Source of the DNA: Narthecium ossifragum
Taxonomy: Eukaryota; Streptophyta; Magnoliopsida; Dioscoreales; Nartheciaceae
Direction: 5' to 3'
DNA length: 64,000 bases
NCBI GenBank assembly: GCA_963920575.1
Contig: OY986965.1
Span: 30,808,007 to 30,872,006, forward strand
Part shown: positions 50,438-62,128 of the stretch, piece after piece
Position numbering within the stretch: the first letter of the stretch is position 1
How the letters are laid out: each line of letters opens with the position of its first letter
Notes under the pieces: generated by a model
What the model was told of the DNA's origin: nothing
Database searches by the model: none
Seen by the model: only the letters and a program-made list of their open reading frames with translations
Translations under genes and position numbers: made by a program

Positions 50438-51585
50438 TCCCGCCGATCTGAAACAGATCCATAACAAAACCACAACAATTTTCAGATCCAATACCAAATT
50501 TTCAAATCAAGAAAGCAGCCACAGCTAACCTGGTATCCGATCCGATCGAAGGAACCCTAAAAACAAAAAACAAAACGATACGAAGGATTCGAAGAGGAGA
50601 GAGAGGGATCGGCGATCAGAGAAGGGAGGGGAAACAGAATGGCCGAAGAAAGGGCATTTGAAACGGCCGCCCTCCTCGGTTGTATTATTATTGATAAGTT
50701 TATTAAAATACCCCGATTTGGTTACGAGTAGATAGGATAAATAAGACGGTGATCCCGGTGGTGGCTGGGTGGTCTCGTCGTAACAGGGCGGGCGGGGCAC
50801 GCACCGATTGGAGCCAGCCAACCGATATATATTAAAATTATGCGTGGCGTGCGAGCGAGTGGGGACGACAACAGCGGGGACGACTTGTTCGTGCCAACTG
50901 CTCATGGAATTGAACACCATTATGCAGCTTATGCTTCTCCTTCACGATTAGAAGAATGTTTGTCTTTCTTGCATCTATGAAGTCCTTTGTCACGCTAATA
51001 AATGGGGCTATGTGTTTTTGTATATAAACATACGTACATGATAGGTTTAAATATCCACGAAATTTCGACGATTAATTGAAAATGACCAAGTTATTGATTT
51101 GTATTTTTTTATAACATTATATACAAAGTCATTGTTGCAACTTGCAAGTTGCAACTACATGACAGCTGGAAAAGATATTTTAATCATTTTTATTACTTAC
51201 ATATTAAATTTATTAGTTTTTTTATTTTACAATTTGGACTTTTAGAGCTGTTTTTAGTTTTCATTATAAAATAAGTCCTTTGCATAATTGTATATGAAAT
51301 CTATAGATAAGGATTCACTACCGAAATGAGCTATTTGGTGAAGGAAAAAAAAAAACACAGGAGCTCTAATTTGTAAAATCAATCATAGAGTGCATTTGGT
51401 ATGTATTTTTTTGATTTTTTTCCCCCAAACAATCGAGTTTGTATTTATGCCTATAGATATGTGTTAGAACAGAAATTATGACCGTTGACTGGGACTGTAA
51501 TTAAGGTCAAAATCTGTTAGAAAATTTAAGAATTAGTAGATTGTGGTTTTTTGTTCTTCTCCTTCGAATGATCGAATTAGAAGTG
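50438..51585. other. RABA2 upstream region and AT-rich spacer
   Basis: 50438-50660 is purine/pyrimidine-biased and likely RABA2 leader and promoter. The rest is AT-rich, with no gene. Confidence 0.4.
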
Positions 51586-51589
51586 TTGA

Positions 51590-51720
51590 AGCTTTCGGGA
51601 ATGGAAAATGAAAAATGGGAATAATGGAAAATGGGAAATGGAGATGGAAAATGGAAAATGGGAATAATGGAAAATGGAAAATGGGAAATGGAGGATGGAA
51701 AATGGAATTCTATGTTAAAT
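51590..51720. repeat. Degenerate AAAATGG(GAAT) tandem repeat
   Basis: Units such as GGAAAATGGAAAATGGGAAT and GGAAAATGGGAAATGGAGAT recur for about 115 bp. Low-complexity expansion; no coding sense. Confidence 0.85.
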
Positions 51721-52800
51721 CTACTCCTATTTTAGGTAGATCTACTCCTAGAAATAAAGAATTATGGTAGCACTATTCCTAGGAAAATATGATAATTCTA
51801 CTCCTATGGAAGAAATTAATGTAGCACTACTCCTAGAAATGAAGGACGTTGCAGGAATTAAAAGGAAGGAAAATGCAGGAATTTAAAGGAAGGAAAATGC
51901 TTCATTGCTGAATTTAAAAGGCTACATTGATAATAAATATAAAAGAGTACATAAAAGATAAAAAGCAGTTTTGCTTTGATGGCCGGGGCCCTTTTTCCTT
52001 CTTCCTCTTGGCTATTTATAGGGCTTCTGATAACTGATTTGAAAACTGTCAGGAAACCACTCTGCAGTTGCTGCAACTGTTGCTTTGAAAGTGGAAACCA
52101 CCAAAACTGCATAACTGGTCTAAAACTGTTTTGGAACCGCCACTAAACAACGTCTCCTGTCTTCCGCTATATTTTTGTCGATGATAACCTTTGAATCTGA
52201 CAAAACTCTAAACATCAAAGTTGTAGATCTTCAAATTATCTTTCCAACGGTACCAGAAACGTCCAATTTGGACATCGGATGAGAAAGTTATGGCCAAAAT
52301 ACTTAGACTACACTAATGGTCGATTAGCAAATATGGTCGATAAACTTTTGGTTGATAGAGTTTTGGTCGATAGAAAATCTGGTCGATAGATTTTGGACAT
52401 TTGGTCTTATTTATCAGTTTGTCACTAAATCCTTTGACCATTAATTTGATACATCAAATGACCGAATTTGGAGATTACGTCAACAACAAAGTTGTAGATC
52501 TTTTCGGCCTCTTTCCAATGGTTCAAGAATCGGCCAATTTGGACACTTGGTGTAAATGTTATGGTCAAAATACTTCAGTTGTGTCAAAACTGAAGTATTT
52601 ATTGACTGATTGGCAATATTTACGAAATTGCCATTGATCGCCCAAATGGCTATATTTATGGCTAACAATATGTAATATTTTGGTTAATTTATACTCAAAC
52701 AATTACTCTTCTCGACGTCATTAGATTCACTAGATTAAAGTAGTAAAATAGAGTGTATGCGGTAAACATTTATTAGAAAGTATAGAAACTATACTTCCAC
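51721..52800. repeat. Repetitive spacer with two copies of a ~100-bp block
   Basis: CAAAGTTGTAGATCTTCAAA at 52218 and CAAAGTTGTAGATCTTTTCG at 52488 each begin a block with TTTCCAA(C/T)GGT.C..GAA and CCAATTTGGACA, then a TATGG(C/T)CAAAATACTT ending. Such phrases are common in plant LTR-type repeats, but no LTR pair, primer site or coding part was found. Nearby, GGTCGATA recurs four times (52318-52390). Confidence 0.5.
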
Positions 52801-52869
52801 ATATTTCAAGAAATTTACGTGCAAAAAGTTGTAACAAAAGCATACAAAAATAAACTCATCAACATTACT

Positions 52870-53570
52870 TCTGGAGGAGATAATGTGGGCAAACTGAGAT
52901 CTTACCTGGCCTATGGCATTTGGAGTATTTGGAAGGATCGCAACAGCATCATATTCAATTCGGAGGGCAGCTCAGCAGAGGCTTTGGCTTGCAGAGTCTC
53001 CAAGTTGGTTAAGGAGCAGTTGCGGTTGAGCTCCAAGACTGGTGCTAACTGCGATGCCTCAAGGCCTTGTCATGGACTTCAGGTTCTACAGACGGATGCA
53101 TCCTTCGAGCCCAACTCCTTCTCTGCAGCTATTGGCATGGTATGCTCTTCTCGCTCTGGTTCCTTAGACTGGGCGTTGGGTTGGCCGGTTGGTGTGGGTT
53201 CGGCTTTACATGGTGAGATGGTCGCAGTGGCTTTGGCTATTAGAGAGGCACAGTCGAGGGGTATTACTAAGCTTATGGTGGAATCTGATTCGTTGGAGAC
53301 TGTTCAGATCCTCAATAGTGCCAGACTTTGGTCGAAGGAGCTAGAGGGCTTGGCGAGGAATATATGGTTTGAAGTGTTGGCTTTTGAGTCCGTGTCCTTT
53401 TTGCATATTCCTAGGCTTAGCAATTGTGTAGCGGATAGCATTGCTCGCTACTGTCGTAGTCTCCAAACGAGTTTTGTTTGGTCGAGGGTTGATGGGCCTG
53501 CGGCTCTAGATTGTATTCAGTAGTGGGATGTAGTTCTTAGCCTTTTGGCTCATCTAATAAATAAATAAAT
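52870..53570 (+). mobile_element. 5'-truncated LINE (non-LTR retrotransposon) with RNase H-like ORF
   Basis: A direct repeat AACATTACT stands at 52861-52869 and 53571-53579. The inserted segment ends in a TAAATAAATAAATAAT-type tail, as in LINEs. Its reading frame (52819-53523 in phase, the first part being flanking DNA) encodes YGIWSIWKDRNSIIFNSEGS, then an RNase H-like domain with the acidic set D (LQTDASF), E (LHGEMVAVALAI), D (LMVESDSLETV) and D (NCVADSIARYC). The reverse transcriptase and endonuclease parts are absent, so the copy is dead on arrival, though the remaining frame has no stop. Confidence 0.88.
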
Positions 53571-53643
53571 AACATTACTGTTGAATTGGTCTAACATGAA
53601 AGATGGGTACCGACTACAACGAGCAGAGACCGTTAAAAAGAGT

Positions 53644-54676
53644 GGGGATTTGTCATTTAGTCCTCTATGACACCCCAACTTATCATTAGGTCCCTTATAC
53701 AAGATCAAAAAAAATTTAGTACCATTTAGGAGAAAAAAAAAGACCATACTAACCTTATATGTATTTTTATATATATCTTACCCCCAACCCCCCTCACCTC
53801 CTCCACCCCCCAACCCGCAGGCGTCCCCCGCCCCCCCCCCCCCCCCCCCCCCCGCCCCCCCCTCTTCCTATTATTAGTAAATTTTCACTGATCTAATGTG
53901 AAATGATCTTGTAGTAACTTTTCATTTCCGAAAAGTAACTACCAAACAATTGACATATGATGAAAAGTAAGTACCAATTTGTTTCAATTTTTCAAAAAGT
54001 GACTACCAACAACAATTGACATAGAAGGTAACTGACAATTTGTTACCAAATTTCAAAACGTAACTACAAAAAAAAACAATTGATACACAATGAAAAGTAA
54101 CTATCAATTTTTGTAAAAATATTAAAACAATATGGTAGTTACTTTTAAATTTCGATACACAATGAAAGGTGACTACCAATTTGTGCAAAAATCAGTTAAA
54201 AAAATGTTGGTGGTTACTTTTTAATATTGTAAAAATATGACAGTTACTTTTCATTTTATAGTTAAAATATTAAAATATTGAAAAATATTGTGAAAAATAT
54301 TTGTAGTTACTTTGCATATATTTTTTTCAATTTTTGTGGAGGAATATCACTTTTTAAATATTTATAGTAACTTTTCACTTTATAGTTAAAATATTACAAA
54401 ATATTTTGTAAAATATTTATAGTTACTTTTTAATTTTGATAATTACTTCCCATTTTTTTTATAATTACTCTTCAGTTTTTTTATAGTAACTTTTCGACGG
54501 AAATACGAACAGTCATGAGAATACGAACAACCACTGAGAAGGGAATATAGGATGGGATGTTAAAAGAGCATTTTAGTAATAAAAAAAATAGCTGTCAAAA
54601 AAAAAATAAACGACTTAAAAACTTTCCAAGTGCACACCAAAAAAATCTCCTAATGGAACTAAATGACAATTGTATG
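53644..54676. mobile_element. Probable small non-autonomous MULE (10-bp duplication)
   Basis: TAAAAAGAGT is found at 53634-53643 and 54677-54686. The ends share TTTGTCATTTAGTCC on the left and ATTGTCATTTAGTTCC on the right when read inward, a short terminal repeat of about 20-30 bp. The interior is a poly-C tract (about 53827-53868) and many copies of GAAAAGTAACTACCAA that switch to the complementary TAGTTACTTTTCATT midway (near 54130). No coding part. The class is set by duplication size only. Confidence 0.6.
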
Positions 54677-54936
54677 TAAAAAGAGTCTCCGTAGTGACGT
54701 GGCTCCACTAGAGCCGTTAATTTCCCAACAGCTTTCCCGTGTTCTCAAAGCATCCGTACCCTTCGACTGGATCGGATCAATGTAATCGGACTCGAACCGG
54801 GGGGGCTCGCTAGATCAATTGGAACCGTGTGGTTGGGTATATGGACATCTATCTACGCCGCGATCGAACGAGCGAAGGGATCATCGCGGGGAGAACCGAG
54901 AGAGAGAGAGACGATAAGGGGAAAGGGGGGAGAGAG

Positions 54937-57427
54937 ATGAAGAAGGAGGAGACGGTGAAGTTGATAAGCGCGGATGGGTTCGAGTTCATCATCGACAAGA
55001 AGGCCGCCATGGTCTCCCAGACCCTTCGTAACATGCTCACTTCCCCAGGTCTCTTTCCCTATTTCCTTCCATCTCTTCTCTCCCTCGCCTCTTCATCCTG
55101 TCCCCTTTTTTGCTCGATTGCTGCTGCTGGGGATCGGATTCGCTTTTATCGTCTGGAATGACGCTTTGATCTCTACGACATAGGCAATTTCGCGGAGGCG
55201 CAGCATGGGAAGGTGACGTTCCCGGAAATTAGCGCCCCAGTCCTCGAAAAGATCTGCCAGTACTTCTATTGGTCCTTGCAATTCGCCAGGTTCTCCTTCG
55301 ATCCTGTTTTCTCTATCCTTCTGTCGTTCTTTATACGCTAAATTTTCTTATCGTAAGGTTATGATCTTTACCCAGAGTCGATTTTTGCATCAAAGTTGTG
55401 ATTTAGCCCAGTGCACGCGTGTTGGAAGGAAAGGCATATAAGTGTTTATCGATTCCACTCTTAGTACCGCCAATTGTGGAAACAGCATGATTTTAGTCAG
55501 TCGCGCTAGTAGGCGCATGCATATCTATTTATTCTGTGGTGCATCGTGCAAACTTCTTTGTGATTCTGGAGATTTTGATTGGTAATCAGTCTCGTAGGTT
55601 ACTTCTTAAGAACCAGGGATGGAAGAATGGCCGAGTGTTCTGTTGCTTTTGAGATCATGTTGCAGTCTAGTAGTAAGCATGAATCAGGACTTCTTTGAAT
55701 AAAGGGCATTTATCTTATGTGGCACACTTGTGGTTGAATTCACCTGTAGGGCATAATTTTTCTGTCCTGCTATGTGCTTTGGACGTAAGATGTAGAAATT
55801 TGTGTACTTTTTAAGCGTTCACTACATTGATAATTGCATGCTTAATGTCCCACTTATGCTTGCTCTGCTGTCACTCTTCTGTTGTTGCTCTTTTTTTGGC
55901 TTTTTATTGGCAATGCTGTATCCTTGGTGGTTTCATTTTTTTTTTCCCTATCAGTTGGCTTTCTTTTTCCAAAGTGCAAGGATCTTTTTTTCCTCATAAC
56001 TAAGCTCCTGAATGTTGGTTTGGATCTTTATGTTAGCCTCAACTCTCTTTTATGATGTATGAATACTCTTGCCATATCTGACATTACATTGTCATTATAA
56101 AGCTGCTATTTTGTTTCTAAATTCCAAGCGCATTTTGCATTCTTGACGCGGCAATCTAGTGGCATTGAGAGGTGGCAGGCTGCATCAGTTTAAATATATA
56201 GGGCCCACTGCCCACGTAATTAAACTTTGGACCGCGATTGGGGTACATGGGTAAGGGCATGTATCGTACATGCCCTTCAATTGGTAGATGTCTACCGATT
56301 GGTTGATCTTCGATCAAAGCAAAAGTAATAGTTCTTTAGAGTTTATAGACATTGTTTGCTGGATTCCTCATCATCAACTCTAGATGAACCAACGGTTAGA
56401 TGTTGTAGAGGATCTTCTCTTCTTTCACAACCGAGGCATAGCCAGATAAAAGCACTTAAGATGCCTTTATCATTTCCATCGTGTCATCCTTACATTTGAG
56501 ATGATCGTAAGCAGCCGTTTAACACTACTTAGTGACCGCTTTCTCAGTTTTAGCCTTTTCGGTTAGTTTTCCTCTCAGTCTGCACATTCTCTGCCACATT
56601 GTGGAGCGTGAACGTGACTCCTATGGAGCCCACAAAACCTTCCCTGGAACATAAGCTTCATACCTTTTGTGAATAAGTAACCGCTACATGAATATTATGC
56701 TTTATCCCAAGTATTTATGGTCAGCTTCTGTAAGGTTTCTCTGCTAATCGTTTATGCCAACGGTCCCAAATCTCTTCATTGTGAGCTGCTTTAAATCCTT
56801 GTTCACAACTCTCGATGATTTCATTTTGATCTTTCTATCCCCTGTGCCATCCACATAGATATAGGCTTCCATTCTCAATGGAGCCTCTTTTGATCCAGCT
56901 TACATGTGCAGAAGAAAATTCAACTGAATCTTCAGATGTTTATCATCAAATTGTGATATATGTTTCGACACTTCCAACTACTTCCTAGTCTCCAATTACA
57001 CTCCCTGAAGGTTTCATCATTGCACATTTATCTTATAAGCTTGAGGTTTTCTACATTGCCCCAGCACACAATTTTGCAGATTGTATTGAGTTCTTAGTTT
57101 ATAGATCGTAGGTTGATCACAGAGCATCAGGTAATCACTCCCTGCACCAGTTACCTGGCTTTTTGTCAATTATGAGCATTCAACGGTGTCCCATACTGGA
57201 CTTATGAAGTGAATGATATTTGTAGTCTACGATAGCAATTTTCCTTATTTAATCAAGAAAGTCTTCTTTGCTTTTCATCCGGACTTATGAACATGAAGTC
57301 TTTTTTTTTTATAACTACACTATTAATTGTGTCAGTTTTTTACTGCAGTGGAAAGGAGACAGAATTTCATATTGAACCTGAGATGACTTTGGATTTGCTG
57401 ATGGCTGCTAATTACCTTCACACATGA
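54937..57427 (+). CDS. ELC: Elongin-C (SKP1/BTB-fold adaptor)
   Basis: Exons 54937-55048, 55184-55289 and 57349-57427 join in phase (1, 2) to 98 residues, the usual Elongin-C length. It has the SKP1/POZ fold and links BC-box proteins to elongin B and cullins in yeast and animals; the plant role is less clear. Recognised parts: KKEETVKLISADGFEFIIDK, MVSQTLRNMLTSPGNFAEAQ, KVTFPEISAPVLEKICQYFY, and the final FHIEPEMTLDLLMAANYLHT. The ATG at 54937 is preferred: an upstream in-frame ATG (54841 region) would add basic/acidic sequence with no family likeness. The last intron is about 2.06 kb and contains the hairpin block at 56253-56317. Confidence 0.93.
56236..56320. repeat. Three consecutive short hairpins in the Elongin-C intron
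   Basis: Starting with GATTGGGGTACATGGG (like the 44.6-kb block), hairpin arms are 56253-56263 with 56267-56277 (perfect, 11 bp), 56278-56288 with 56291-56301 (one mismatch), and 56303-56308 with 56312-56317. The second contains TTGGTAGATGTCTACCGA, the same motif class as the ATCGGTA palindromes. Confidence 0.75.
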
Positions 57428-57580
57428 CAGATGTGTATGTATGCCCTTGTGATTTGAGGCTTCTCCTGACAGATGTGTATGCCCTTGTGATTTGAGCCTT
57501 CCCTTGTGATTTGAGCCTTCCCTTGTGATTTGAGGCTTCTCCTGACAGATGTGTATGCCCTTGTGATTTGAGACTTCTCC
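57427..57580. repeat. Short tandem repeats at the Elongin-C 3' end
   Basis: CTTGTGATTTGAG occurs five times between about 57447 and 57571, three of these within the larger unit GACAGATGTGTATG...CCCTTGTGATTTGAGGCTTCTCC. The block starts at the stop codon, so it is probably in the 3' UTR. Confidence 0.85.
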
Positions 57581-58925
57581 TGTAACGAACATTGTTAGAC
57601 ATTGATCTTTAGCTACCAACTGAAGTCCCTGCAACTTTACCCTGCTTTGTTTTTGGAAGTATAGTTGCATGTGGAGTGTGTTCAATGTCAGGATGGTCTA
57701 ATTATATTATGATTGCTGCTTTTGTTATTTGGTTTGAATAGCACTGTTGGTTACTCAATTTCATTTCACATTTCCATTCGCTTTTTTCAAATACCCCTGT
57801 GACGGTTATTATTTCAAGAAAATTGACAAAATGGTCCAATATACTGACCAATGACTTCATACAAACAATCATCACACTGTACGTATCATAGGGGATTTCT
57901 TGGTAGGAAACCAATTCACGAGACAGGATATACCATCACTGTTCTTTTTGTGAGTGGTCTATGGTATCAATTGCAACTTGGCCATTAATCTCAGTTGCAG
58001 GTGATATCTCAAGACATCTGAATGAACTCTATTGTAGTCTTTACTGTGTTTTGTGGAGATGACCCCCTTTTTTGGTTAATGATTTCTGATAGGCTCTAAT
58101 GCCCACTCGCCTAAGCATTGGCAGATCCAATTTATATCATAAATCGAGTCATTCAGTTGTGACTTTAAACCTTCCAAACGAACCAGTTGCAACCCCAACC
58201 CTTGCTAATGCTGATATATTAGTAATATTGGATCCCGATTTTGGAATTAAAGGTCGTCAACATGTGCAATATCCTTATGAGTCAAGCCAATGTGGACGCG
58301 CGGGTTCCTCCCTCGGATAGGTATTGCTAGAATTCAGACTTAGACCAAATTAGATATTGTACTCAAGACAATATGAAAATTTTGAGATTAAAATTGATAG
58401 GGGCCGCGCGAACGCGTACCCCCTCTAACACAAATTATGACGTGCACTCTCCCACTTGGGGAGATGCTAGGCCAGCGCCCCACCTGAGTGCAATGGTGGC
58501 CGCTGCCCTAGGCCACAGGCCTTCTTGATCACCCGTAGACCCCGTCCAGGTAAGTATGGTCCAACGTTGCACCAACGCCCCATTTTATAACCCACTGCTA
58601 TCCCCTCTGCTTTAGATGCATCCGATGTGGGACTAAAAGCGGTGTTGCCATTGTTTAATGTTTACAACCGCTTCCCTTTTAGCCGCCGCCCGATCCTCTG
58701 CGACGAAGCCGTTATGATTGCGCAGCAATTGATCCAACGGTTGCGATGATCATATGAGCAAAGCCACGCTGTTCCCGTCCTTGGGCTACGCCAAGCCCAA
58801 TTTTTAGGATGGATCGAGCTTTTCGGTCCCGTTTGGCAAATGGGCCAGGCTACACGAGATAATTCTGAGCTTTGAGCCTGGATCGGGCCTTCATCGGACC
58901 CAAGCAGGATAATACTATTATTTGT
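57581..58925. other. Spacer without a supported gene
   Basis: AT-rich at first. 58400-58800 is GC-richer and contains CGATGTGGGACTAAAAG, a phrase often seen in plant repeats, but no coding family, tRNA or rRNA is recognised. Confidence 0.35.
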
Positions 58926-58928
58926 TGC

Positions 58929-59035
58929 AGGTACGGTGGAAATTAGCTAGTTTTGATATGTTTCATATAGTGCATATCCCTCTAAGTAGTTAAATGGAAG
59001 GGCCGACGAGATTGCTCGTATGGCCCGTGTTAGGG
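58929..59035 (+). pseudogene. Short LINE RNase H-domain relic
   Basis: One frame reads ASFDMFHIVHIPLSS and, after a frameshift near 58995, NGRADEIARMARV. Together they resemble the end of a LINE RNase H-like domain (..HIPR..N..AD.IAR.A). An AT-rich tail with AAAATAAAC follows about 60 bp on. Too short for certainty. Confidence 0.4.
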
Positions 59036-59313
59036 TGTGCTAAGTGCTAACGACCCTGTAAGCATTTTGGCTACATCCTCAGCTCAACTTATAAAATAAA
59101 CAAACCTTACTATTATTTGTCAATAGACATTAGTTATGTCTAAACCCGAATTAATGGCACAAAATTCCTCAAAAATTAGTGTCTATAGCTCAAAAGCCTT
59201 CACACCCCGGCCAAGAATTTAAACACCTCCTTTGTGTAACTGTACACAACTAATTAACTGCTCTCGTCTATGCCTATATATGTACATGCCTGCTGTTGAA
59301 ATAATCACACAAG

Positions 59314-59319
<6 letters not shown>

Positions 59320-59357
<38 letters not shown>
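59320..59357. repeat. (AT)19 microsatellite
   Basis: Uninterrupted AT dinucleotide run of 38 bp, a few bases beyond the stop codon of the minus-strand cysteine-rich peptide gene, so probably in its 3' UTR. Confidence 0.95.
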
Positions 59358-59360
<3 letters not shown>

Positions 59361-59363
59361 TCA

Positions 59364-59719
59364 TCAGAACTTCCATGGGTGGCACTGCAGCTTGGTGCAA
59401 GTAGAATCCCAGGCATCCCTGCACCCTTCAGCTCCATCACAACACTGGCACATCATCCCCAGCGATCCCAACAGCTTCACATAACCTGAGAATTAGAAAT
59501 CAAACTGATCATAAATAACTTCCAACCTACATATCTGGGAGCTAGCTAGGGAGATGTTATATATCATCGATCTTAGAGAATATATATTATATAATATATA
59601 TGCTTACTCTGCTGCTTTTGCAAGGGAATTAGTGGTCTGGCTTCTGCACCTTCCCAACTATGAGCATGTGTTGAGATCAAGAACAGGAGAAAGAAGAGGG
59701 ACATCCTCTGCGAACCCAT
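59364..59719 (-). CDS. Small secreted cysteine-rich peptide, two exons (77 residues)
   Basis: Exon 1 (59608-59719) starts at ATG and encodes MGSQRMSLFFLLFLISTHAH, a clear signal peptide, then SWEGAEARPLIPLQKQQ. It ends in phase 1 at A|GTAAGC. Exon 2 (59364-59485) follows TTCTAATTCTCAG and encodes YVKLLGSLGMM, then CQCCDGAEGCRDAWDS, TCTKLQCHPWKF and a TGA. The phases fit exactly. The six cysteines are spaced C-x-C-C-x5-C-x7-C-x4-C, enough for three disulfides. A signal peptide, a short linker and a Cys-rich tail are the plan of plant signalling or antimicrobial peptides. The spacing reminds me of an uncharacterised plant family ending in KLQC.PWK, but I cannot name it, so no function is assigned. 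A 122-bp AT-rich intron separates the exons. Confidence 0.72.
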
Positions 59720-60990
59720 GGCTACCTATACGGATTGATGTCTGCTAGCTGATATATATACAGATATATGTCAGATTAAGGACAAATTGGATGGGGTTTT
59801 AGATATAGGGCAGACAACCAACACCTACTTATTATATATAACGTACGTGGTTGTTGGGAAATAGAGCAAGCAGTTGTTTTCATATTGGGAATTTCTTGAG
59901 TTCTAGAAGAAACACTACAGCCGATCGACTAATTGAACTACGCACGCGGTTCTTACGTATCCCTGGCCCTAAGTTTCCTCGTTCTTAGATGGGGCCTACT
60001 TAATTAATTTTTCAGAAGATCGATCACCCTGCGCGCAGACTTATTAGACATGCAGAATGTTCTATATATAAACAAGAAAGATTTGTGTACATGGCAAGCT
60101 GGCCATGTACACGTACATGGTAGAGAGAGATAGAGAGAGTGAGGTAGAGAGAGAGAATGGGTAGAGAGAGGCTAAGGAGGGAGGCCCCTGAATGCCACCT
60201 ATTGGGGTCCCAATCAAAGCCAATATATAAACCATACTGGAGCCAAAGTCTAGCTAGACGGCGTTTCTACACCAAGGATATATATCACCCCAACCCTCGA
60301 ACTATATCAAATTAAGCAGGGGAAATTCTATGCTTTAAAGGCAAATTAAGCAACACATTTTTCTACGTTAGAGGGAAAACATATATATATATTAGCATGC
60401 ATCAACTGTAGTCATTGTATTTTGTTTAACTTGCCATGCCTGATGGTGCATGCTTCGTGATGTGATCTATTATAGTTGAATTAAGATGTAATATTCTTAT
60501 CATCCGTGTTGATTGGATATCTTATCTTTCTCTAGAATTGTTTTAGGCGCGCGGAAGCTTCCATCAGTCGTATCTTATTTCATGTATCATCTAAAAATTA
60601 ACTGTACGTCTTCCGTGTGTGTGAATTCAAATCCCGGTGCTTAGACTCCAAATGCATGGACTGACCTTCAATCAAATATTCGTGCAGGGATTTTTGAAGT
60701 CAAATGTTCCGACTTAAATAGAAGCATACATAATTAACTGTGAAGTATGCTGTAAAAGCAATAAATCACGAGCAATTGTGTTTGAAGCTTCTTCAAAACC
60801 CCTAAATTTACATGATTCATTTCTAGAATATCCTTCTACCTTAACAATAATCTACACACTTCTGAGCATATGTTTTTCACAAATTAAGGGCTACTCGAAT
60901 CACGTTATTGCCCAATAGTTATTCCAGATCTAAAGATGGTAAAATCAACTATAAACTCTAGATACTTAAATGATAAAATCAACTACGCTG
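59720..60990. other. Upstream region of the peptide gene and spacer
   Basis: TATATATATC at about 59752-59761 is a possible TATA element for the peptide gene. A GA-rich tract (AGAGAGAGATAGAGAGAGTG and similar) lies at 60120-60175. No gene is supported. In particular, no further exon of the neighbouring DGD-type gene was found here. Confidence 0.4.
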
Positions 60991-62128
60991 ATAACTTACT
61001 CATGAAACAAGGTGTCAGCATGGTCGCGTCCAGGGTGAACTCTTACAGCCTGCTTCAACTTACTAGCAGATTGTTGGACTTCATCTGAGTCCTCTCCACT
61101 ACCGTATAAATCCATTCCAAGACCAGGCAGTTTGTTTTCATATTCTGAGAGCAATTGAAGCAGCTCTCTGTAGCCTTTACTCCAGATCATTTTCCCAATA
61201 TAATATGCCCCTTTAGTGAAGGCAGGCTCCCTTCTCTCTAGTTGTCCTTGCTTTGCCAGGCCAACCTTAAGAAATTTGGGATTCACACCATGAACGTTGC
61301 AGATAATAGATCTCGGTACATCTTGCGTGGCAGCCGACAATCTTATAACCTGCAATAGTCTCATCGTCAGATATCTAATCAAGTAATCAACCAGAAATTG
61401 CTTTTGGATCATATATGCAAGCTTCAACAAATTACATAGGCATTAATGTATCTGATCTAACTTCTAAATTCCTAAGTTGTTCACAAGTCAGGTATCCGCT
61501 TAGCAGCAAAAAGGCCTTGCACTCTCTTTTTTCCTTTCATTCCTTGCGGACATCAGAAAATATGCGGACATGGCAAGGAATAGCCAAATGGCAGATGATC
61601 TCGTGAATGATCCAGAAAAAACATCAACCAAGAAGTATTTAAACTGCAATGGCTGACCACTATAGCAAACATTTCCCTTTTGAAATTACAGCAAAAGAAG
61701 GTTGGAGAAGGACAAAGTTCCAAACCAAAAGGTGAAACCAGGTAGGAAATGGTTCAGGAATTTGCTTGTGATATTGAAACATACCTTGTGGCAGTAAATT
61801 TGAATAACCCAACTATTGAGGTATTTCAATATAAAGGCTTGTATATACCCATTCTTCTCTCTCTTAACATATTCCAAGTAATTGGTGTGAACAACACCGA
61901 TTACTCTCCAGAACTTGTTTTTCCATCTTTGGCCATGATGGTACCATGTGAGATGTTCAGGCTCTTCAAGTACAGCAATGTCCGCCTCTTCATCAGAAAT
62001 AATTTCTGTGATATCTCCAACAGGTAGAATGCTCCTTTTCTCTATGGAGAACTACAAGATATCAAGAACATATCACAGACATTGTTTAGGACTATGCAAG
62101 AGTGATAGTAAGAAGATTTTTAAAACTT

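Noticed and set aside
51721..52800. LTR retrotransposon suspected from duplicated blocks
   Set aside because: The two copies are only about 100 bp, diverged, and 270 bp apart, with no TG..CA ends, primer-binding site or coding region.
57427..57580. Regular short repeats considered as a CRISPR-like array
   Set aside because: Units are directly joined or irregularly spaced without unique spacers, and this is a plant nuclear sequence.
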